From CAYYJM01 sp964471755 (GTDB lineage: Bacteria; Planctomycetota; Planctomycetia; Gemmatales; Gemmataceae), in assembly GCA_964471755.1 (NCBI GenBank), contig CAYYJM010000125.1, forward strand, positions 1 through 17,494: 17,494 nt of DNA. The letters run 5' to 3'. Under the pieces are notes generated by a model, which was given only the letters and a program-made list of their open reading frames with translations, was not told the DNA's origin and searched no databases. Below are positions 13,419-17,494 of the stretch, piece after piece; positions within the stretch are counted from its first letter, which is position 1; each line of letters begins with the position of its first letter. Both the position numbers and the translations under genes were made by a program.

Positions 13419-13538
13419 CACATGTCCTGGGGTTAGGCCTGTCCGTTCCGTGATCTGTTTATAGGACAGGTTTTTCTGAAACTTCAGCCGGATCAGTTCG
13501 CGACTGCTCGGATCGAGCGTTTCCAGGGTGATTCGCAC
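13419..13538 (-). pseudogene. Fragment of a sigma-70 family factor, region 4 only
   Basis: Reading the minus strand from 13538 gives 40 codons: VRITLETLDPSSRELIRLKF, then QKNLSYKQITERTGLTPGHV, ending at the Ns. This is the region 4 helix-turn-helix of ECF-type sigma factors: LxxLDPxxRELIxLKFxxxLSYxxIxExTGLxxxxV. Region 2 is absent; an in-frame stop lies at 13565-13563. Similarity begins abruptly where WD40 protein A loses its repeat pattern, in a different frame. It could be the N-terminal remnant of a sigma-WD40 fusion continuing into WD40 protein B across the gap, or a misjoined contig end. It overlaps the last 15 codons of the WD40 A frame. Confidence 0.75.
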
Positions 13539-14377
13539 CAGGCCACCATTTTCCCATCGGGGCTAACGCGGAGGCACCTTCCCATCCTGCCGCTGGCCAG
13601 GACGCGAAGGCACTTCCCCGTCCGCACGTCGTGGGCCGTCAGAGTGCCGACGTCCTTCCCGTGAACGTTGCTCGCAACCAGCAGTTGTTTACCATCAGGG
13701 GCGAAGGCCAAAGCCTGAAATTCCACGTCCTCGTCAAGGATGACCGTAGCACCCTTTCTGCCGGTCTGAACGTCCCAAAGCCCAACCGGTGACGACCGAC
13801 CGCCGACGGCGAGCATCGTTCCATCCCGAGAAAACGCCAGGTGCGACGGCGCGTTGATCCCATCGGCCAGACGATGGCGACAACGTGCCAGGGGGACCGA
13901 CCAGAGCAGGACGTTCCCCCCGTCGCAGATGGCCAGGGCGTTCCCGTCCGCCGAGAGAGCGATCGGGTAAAACTGGCGGTTCTCGGGCAGCTGGGCCAGC
14001 AACCGGCCCGTGTCGCGATCGAACAGTTGCAGAACCAAGCTGGGAATCGCCGAAATCTGAACCACGCGTACCCCATCGGCGGACAGAAGCATGGGCTCGG
14101 GCCAGAGGGGATAGCGGCCTGTCGCCCACGGAGCGACCGTGGTCTTGGCCCGGCCTGTGGTGGCGTCCCAGACGCACAACTGGCCCGGCAGGTCGCCGAC
14201 CCCGACCAGTTCCTTGCCGTCCGCCGAATAGGCGATTCGTGCCAGCCGATGCGGAGCCCGAAACAGCGGCGAACCCAGGGTCGCCAGTGGCTTCGGTGCC
14301 GTTGCCGAGGAATCGGGATCGGCAGAGAACACGAACGGCACGAACGCCAGCAAGGCACAGTGCATGGGATATCCCAT
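13493..14377 (-). CDS. WD40 repeat protein A, probably truncated at its 3' end
   Basis: The 294-aa frame starts MGYPMHCALLAFVPFVFSAD, a short signal peptide with a likely cut after FSA; Met5 (14365) is an alternative start. Six WD40-type blades follow: YSADGKELVGVGDLPGQLCV, LSADGVRVVQ, LSADGNALAICDGGNVLLW, FSRDGTMLAVGGRSSPVGLW, FAPDGKQLLVASN, VSPDGKMVAW. The protein should be extracytoplasmic. The final 14 residues (CESPWKRSIRAVAN) are not repeat-like. They are the out-of-frame reading of a sigma region 4 sequence, so the true C-terminus is lost. Most planctomycete WD40 proteins are much longer. No clear ribosome site precedes either start, so the 5' end is also uncertain. Confidence 0.75.
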   Translation of the reverse strand: MGYPMHCALLAFVPFVFSADPDSSATAPKPLATLGSPLFRAPHRLARIAYSADGKELVGVGDLPGQLCVWDATTGRAKTTVAPWATGRYPLWPEPMLLSADGVRVVQISAIPSLVLQLFDRDTGRLLAQLPENRQFYPIALSADGNALAICDGGNVLLWSVPLARCRHRLADGINAPSHLAFSRDGTMLAVGGRSSPVGLWDVQTGRKGATVILDEDVEFQALAFAPDGKQLLVASNVHGKDVGTLTAHDVRTGKCLRVLASGRMGRCLRVSPDGKMVAWCESPWKRSIRAVAN

Positions 14378-14465
14378 CGTGTCGGGGACTCGAGATGATT
14401 CGGTCGATCAGATAGTTGGACCGAAGTCCGCCGCGCCAGAGGTTGTCCGGCTTTGTTCTGGCTGG

Positions 14466-14585
14466 TCTGACTTTTTTGGACTGCGGCGATCCTTCGCCGC
14501 TCTTCCTTTCTGACTTGCTGGGCGATTCTCCTCCGAAGTGAGAAAGTCAAAGCGGCGAAGAATCGCCGCAGTCCAAAAAGTCAGA
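14466..14585. repeat. Large nested palindrome in the non-coding region 14378-14666
   Basis: The arms 14466-14501 and 14551-14585 are inverted copies, differing by one T in a T-run and one substitution. Each arm holds its own smaller palindrome, GCGGCGA / TCGCCGC, with a 4-nt loop. The 49-nt centre continues the symmetry imperfectly (TTTCTGACTT against AAGTGAGAAA). No gene is convincing in 14378-14666. The structure resembles a REP or MITE-type repeat. Confidence 0.85.
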
Positions 14586-14611
14586 ACCGCAAGCCAGAAT
14601 AAAGCCGGGCA

Positions 14612-14651
14612 GCCGCGCAAGCAAGGGCCATTCTTCCCTTGCTTGCGCGGC
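14612..14651 (-). terminator. 16-bp-stem hairpin after the Asp-box gene
   Basis: GCCGCGCAAGCAAGGG at 14612-14627 pairs perfectly with 14636-14651 around an 8-nt loop. It begins 15 nt past the stop of the minus-strand Asp-box gene. The sequence after it on that strand has only short T clusters (CTTTATTCT). It may terminate transcription, protect the mRNA 3' end, or be part of the adjacent repeat cluster. Confidence 0.6.
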
Positions 14652-14666
14652 GCACTCCGGAACGAT

Positions 14667-16931
14667 TCATTCGCGCCCGCGGACGGCTTCGCGCCCAACG
14701 TACAGACCGCCGCCGAAGTTCGTCACCCAGATCTCGCCGGGAACGTGTGGATTGAAGAACACCCGTGTCGGGTGCGCGAACGGATACGTCAGCACCCGCC
14801 AGAAGCGCGGCCGGGCCGCGTTCAGGTCATCGGTCCACCACAGGCCGTCGTATTCGGTCGTCAGGTACGCCTCTCCGCGCCGGGTCGGGTGACACGTCAG
14901 GCTCTCCACGTTCAGCACGCCAGACGGAGCGTTGGCGCTGGTCAAGAGTTGCTCCCACGTTTTGCCACGATCGGTCGTCCGATACAGGCCGGATCGCCCA
15001 GCCCGCGCTCCATCGCCCCAGGCGTGGAAGACGCCGACGTACCAGGTACTCTGCGTTCGATCGTGCGGATCGATGACCAGATCCTTCGTCCAGAAGGTCA
15101 TGCCCGGATCGCTCCGATCCTGCCATGATCGGCCACCATCGGTCGAGAGGAAGACGCCCGACGACGCCGTGAACGCATCCCGGGCGATCCGACCCGAATA
15201 GGTGCAGACGAGCGTACCATCGTCGAGGACGTGCAGCGAGTACGGATGTCCCTGCGTGCGCGGCGGTGCGGCGAGACGGACCCAGGGAGCGTTGGCCCCC
15301 TTGCCGATCTGCTCGGTGCGGTAGATGCCGCCTCGCCCGGAGTGGACGACGCAGGCATAGAGCGTGTTCGGCTGACGGGGATGAGCTGCCAGGCGGATGA
15401 CAGGAGCCTGGAAATCTTTCAGCACGCTCCACGTTTTGCCGCCGTCGGCGGAAACGCGCACGCAGCCCTTGCCGGTGTCGATGTTCTCGTCTCCCAGGTA
15501 GGTAGACATGTACAGGTCGTGAACCTCGCTGCTGGCGAGGTACGCCTTGCCGTCGGGGTGAGCGATGACGTGGTAGGCGGTGTTCTCGTCGTGGCCCTTC
15601 GGCCAGGTCCAGGCCTTACCGCCGTCGCTGGAGACGAGGCCGCAGATGTCGGAGTAGCCGGCGAAGACCTGGTGCCGACCGAGCCAGGCGACATCCCAGG
15701 TGCTGGTCACCTCCAGGCCGCGGCTGATGTAGCTGTCGTCGCGGAGGCCGGGTTGGCCCGGTTGACGCGGCGTGACCGGCGTCGTGTAGATCTGTCGCCA
15801 GGTCTTGCCGCCGTCCTTCGTCTGATGGATGCAGCCGAGATCGGTCACCGCGACGCGATCCGGATCGCCCGACGAGACACCCAGGCCGAGCGCGTATTCC
15901 GGCCAGGTCCAGTCGAAGCGGCCGGTATCGCCCGCCCAGCCGATGGCGACGTTGGCGTTGCGTGCGGTGCGGAAGACGCTCTGCCAGGTCTTGCCGCCAT
16001 CGGTCGTCTTCCACACGGCCGGACCGACGTGGCCGTCCTTGCCCATGCCGGCGACGTAGGCCACGTCGGCATCCTTCGGCGAGGTGCCGAGGAAGTAGGC
16101 GAGCAGATTCAGGCCGTTGACGCGCTTCTCCCACCGGGTCGCTCCCGGATCGAGGACGTAGACGCCCTTGAAGCCGCCAGCCTCCGACCCGGTCGAGCCC
16201 TGCCAGGCGTTCTCGACGGTGACCAGGAACAGTCGGCGTTTCGCCCCGGTGCCGGCGGCAGCGAAGGCGGAGACGGCCTGCCCCTGCGGGAAGCCGGCCA
16301 TCGGATGGCGCTGCCAGGTCCGACCGCCATCGACTGACCGCAGCAGGCCATCGTGCGAGGTGCAGGCGAGGATCTCATCCCCCTCGAAGACCGCCCCGGC
16401 CAGGAGGAGATTTTCGCCCCGCCCCTTGAAGATGCTCCGAAAGGTTCGGCCATCGCGCGCGAAGAAGAGCTGGTTCCCCTCGCCGGAGACGAGGACACGG
16501 CCCGGGTTCTCGGCATCGATGAAGATCTCGCCGGCGTTGCTGCTCTCGACCCAGCCCGGATCGGCGACGCGCTGCCAGGTCTTGCCGCCATCCCGGCTCA
16601 GTGTCGGCCGCATGGCATCGCCGCCGTCGCGTGGCGTGGCATCGAGACTCCAGAGGATGTTCGGATCCCGAGCGAAGCGAACCGGGCCACGATTGTAGCC
16701 CTTGATCTGCTGGAACGGCACGCGCTGCCAGGAATCGCCGCCGTCGCGGGTGACGAACAGACTGCCCATGTCGCTGGCGACCCAGAGTTCGTCGGGGCTG
16801 TGAGGGCTGTAGCAGGGCTCGAACAGGCCGCCGCCCGCTCCGGGGCCGCGCGCCTCCCATCGACCGGGCGGGCCGGCGGACAGGGACGACGTGAGGGTGA
16901 GGGAGGCGGCCAGGATCCAGAGCGTTCGCAT
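14667..16931 (-). CDS. Exported Asp-box (BNR/sialidase-like or GH74-like) beta-propeller protein
   Basis: A 754-aa protein. I chose Met at 16931 (MRTLWILAASLTLTSSLSAG) because it opens a clean signal peptide and GGAG lies 10 nt upstream; an earlier in-frame ATG at 16967 lies outside the signal peptide. About ten Asp-box turns (SxDxGxTW) are spread along it, including VTRDGGDSWQ, LSRDGGKTWQ, SVDGGRTWQ, TTDGGKTWQ, TKDGGKTWR, SSDGGKAWT, SADGGKTWS, STDGGRSWQ and TTDRGKTWE. Such repeats build the propellers of sialidases, sortilin-type receptors and GH74 xyloglucanases. I see no sialidase Arg triad or FRIP motif, so an enzymatic role is unproven. GH74-like or ligand-binding function is more likely. 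It should act outside the cytoplasm. It diverges from an oxidoreductase gene, which suggests glycan metabolism. Confidence 0.88.
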   Translation of the reverse strand: MRTLWILAASLTLTSSLSAGPPGRWEARGPGAGGGLFEPCYSPHSPDELWVASDMGSLFVTRDGGDSWQRVPFQQIKGYNRGPVRFARDPNILWSLDATPRDGGDAMRPTLSRDGGKTWQRVADPGWVESSNAGEIFIDAENPGRVLVSGEGNQLFFARDGRTFRSIFKGRGENLLLAGAVFEGDEILACTSHDGLLRSVDGGRTWQRHPMAGFPQGQAVSAFAAAGTGAKRRLFLVTVENAWQGSTGSEAGGFKGVYVLDPGATRWEKRVNGLNLLAYFLGTSPKDADVAYVAGMGKDGHVGPAVWKTTDGGKTWQSVFRTARNANVAIGWAGDTGRFDWTWPEYALGLGVSSGDPDRVAVTDLGCIHQTKDGGKTWRQIYTTPVTPRQPGQPGLRDDSYISRGLEVTSTWDVAWLGRHQVFAGYSDICGLVSSDGGKAWTWPKGHDENTAYHVIAHPDGKAYLASSEVHDLYMSTYLGDENIDTGKGCVRVSADGGKTWSVLKDFQAPVIRLAAHPRQPNTLYACVVHSGRGGIYRTEQIGKGANAPWVRLAAPPRTQGHPYSLHVLDDGTLVCTYSGRIARDAFTASSGVFLSTDGGRSWQDRSDPGMTFWTKDLVIDPHDRTQSTWYVGVFHAWGDGARAGRSGLYRTTDRGKTWEQLLTSANAPSGVLNVESLTCHPTRRGEAYLTTEYDGLWWTDDLNAARPRFWRVLTYPFAHPTRVFFNPHVPGEIWVTNFGGGLYVGREAVRGRE

Positions 16932-16971
16932 GGATGTCGTTCTCCAGTAGGTTTGGAATTCTGGCATGCGC

Positions 16972-17003
16972 CCGCTGGATTGGCCAGCGGATTCGTGTAT
17001 GCT
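16972..17003 (+). promoter_or_regulatory. Dyad operator candidate and -10 box upstream of the oxidoreductase
   Basis: A perfect inverted repeat, CCGCTGG-N5-CCAGCGG (16972-16990), ends 7 nt before TATGCT (16998-17003). TATGCT lies 32 nt before the ATG at 17036. The dyad covers the expected -35 region and sits in the 104-bp space shared with the divergent Asp-box gene. A dimeric regulator bound there could control both. Inference from position and symmetry. Confidence 0.4.
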
Positions 17004-17035
17004 CGTGGCATTCCGTCCTTCCCGGAGAAACCATC

Positions 17036-17494
17036 ATGCATCGACGCGATTTCCTGGCGGCCAGTGCCGCCGTGTCCCTCGGCCTCAGTGCGACGGCCCG
17101 GGCTCAGGGGTCCAACGAACGTCTCATCGTCGGCGTCATGGGCACCGGCGGCCGGGGCGGGGCCCTGGCTGCTGGGTTTGCCAACCTGCCCAACGTCGAG
17201 GTCGGCTACGTCTGCGATGTCGATTCCGTCCGTGTCGGCAAGGTCGCCACTGCGATCGGCAAGATCGGCAAGGATCCGAAGACGCCGAAGACCGTCAGCG
17301 ACTTCCGCAGGATCCTCGACGACAAGGCGGTCAACATCCTCGTCGTCGCCGCTCCGAATCACTGGCACGCCCCGGCGACGATCCTGGCCTGTGAGGCCGG
17401 CAAGGACGTCTACGTCGAGAAGCCGTGCTGCCACAATCCGCGCGAGGGCGAACTGATGGTCGAAGCCGCGCGCAAGCACAAGCGGCACGTCCAG
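17036..17494 (+). CDS. Gfo/Idh/MocA family oxidoreductase with Tat signal, 3' truncated by window edge
   Basis: 153 codons are visible and the frame is open at the right edge. MHRRDFLAASAAVSLGLSAT is a twin-arginine signal, with a likely cut after ARA. The Rossmann domain follows: RLIVGVMGTGGRGGALAAGF (dinucleotide-binding glycines), VGYVCDVDS at the second strand end, VAAPNHWHAP, and VYVEKPCCHN. EKP carries the conserved lysine near the nicotinamide in this family. Members oxidise or reduce sugars and related polyols with NAD(P). The planctomycete Tat-exported group is abundant, and its substrates are mostly unknown. GGAG lies 8 nt before the ATG. The C-terminal substrate domain is beyond the window. 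Confidence 0.93.
   Translation, partial: MHRRDFLAASAAVSLGLSATARAQGSNERLIVGVMGTGGRGGALAAGFANLPNVEVGYVCDVDSVRVGKVATAIGKIGKDPKTPKTVSDFRRILDDKAVNILVVAAPNHWHAPATILACEAGKDVYVEKPCCHNPREGELMVEAARKHKRHVQ

Noticed and set aside
14408..14698. Minus-strand frame of 96 codons between WD40 protein A and the Asp-box gene
   Set aside because: It lies across the nested palindrome and the hairpin, overlaps the Asp-box 3' end, and its peptide reflects the repeats rather than a protein pattern.
15231..16337. Long plus-strand frame of 368 codons opposite the Asp-box gene
   Set aside because: It is a shadow of GC-rich coding DNA: the Asp-box repeats on the minus strand explain the sequence, and the plus-strand peptide shows no family.

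Overview
The window looks like a draft or metagenome-derived scaffold from a Planctomycetota bacterium, most likely in or near the Gemmatales/Gemmataceae. The evidence is GC-rich DNA, a DUF1559 pseudopilin-type protein, WD40 proteins with a planctomycete-style helical C-terminus, a Tat-exported Gfo/Idh/MocA oxidoreductase, an Asp-box (BNR) protein and a planctomycete-type sigma region 4. Two runs of ten Ns (8251-8260, 13409-13418) are scaffold gaps. The taxonomic call is inference from gene content; no marker gene was searched.

Layout. 1-748 holds the 3' end of a subtilisin-like (S8) peptidase. 848-1336 is bacterioferritin, convergent with a tightly packed five-gene minus-strand operon (4336 down to 1403). 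That operon encodes a TM2/DUF6677-like membrane protein, a 63-aa two-helix membrane protein, a PAS-AAA+-Fis regulator without the sigma-54 contact loop, a receiver-like protein without its phospho-acceptor, and a 2[4Fe-4S] ferredoxin. A promoter with a perfect TATAAT lies ahead of it. A proline-rich membrane protein (4438-5388, minus) and rsmE (5490-6236, plus) diverge from a 101-bp promoter region. rsmE overlaps a zinc-independent alcohol dehydrogenase-like gene by 4 bp.

After three copies of a GNRA-loop hairpin repeat (7245-7376) comes a plus-strand sulfur-handling cluster (7394-10310). It encodes a Cys-rich domain fused to TusA, a DsrE-like protein, a small lipoprotein, and a TusA domain fused to a cobalamin-independent methionine-synthase (MetE) catalytic core with all four zinc ligands. 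This is the best candidate for an undescribed system: persulfide-carrier domains physically joined to a thiol-methylating enzyme core.

10366-11388 is a DUF1559 protein starting at GTG. On the minus strand, 16931 down to 11415 encodes an Asp-box repeat protein, a WD40 protein, a truncated sigma-70 region 4, a second WD40 protein and an HNH protein. The sigma fragment sits between WD40 protein A and gap 2, and joins WD40 A in a different reading frame. This marks either a misassembly or a broken sigma-WD40 gene. 14378-14666 has no gene but holds a large nested palindrome and a 16-bp-stem hairpin. The window ends in a Tat-exported Gfo/Idh/MocA oxidoreductase that diverges from the Asp-box gene across a 104-bp region with a perfect dyad.
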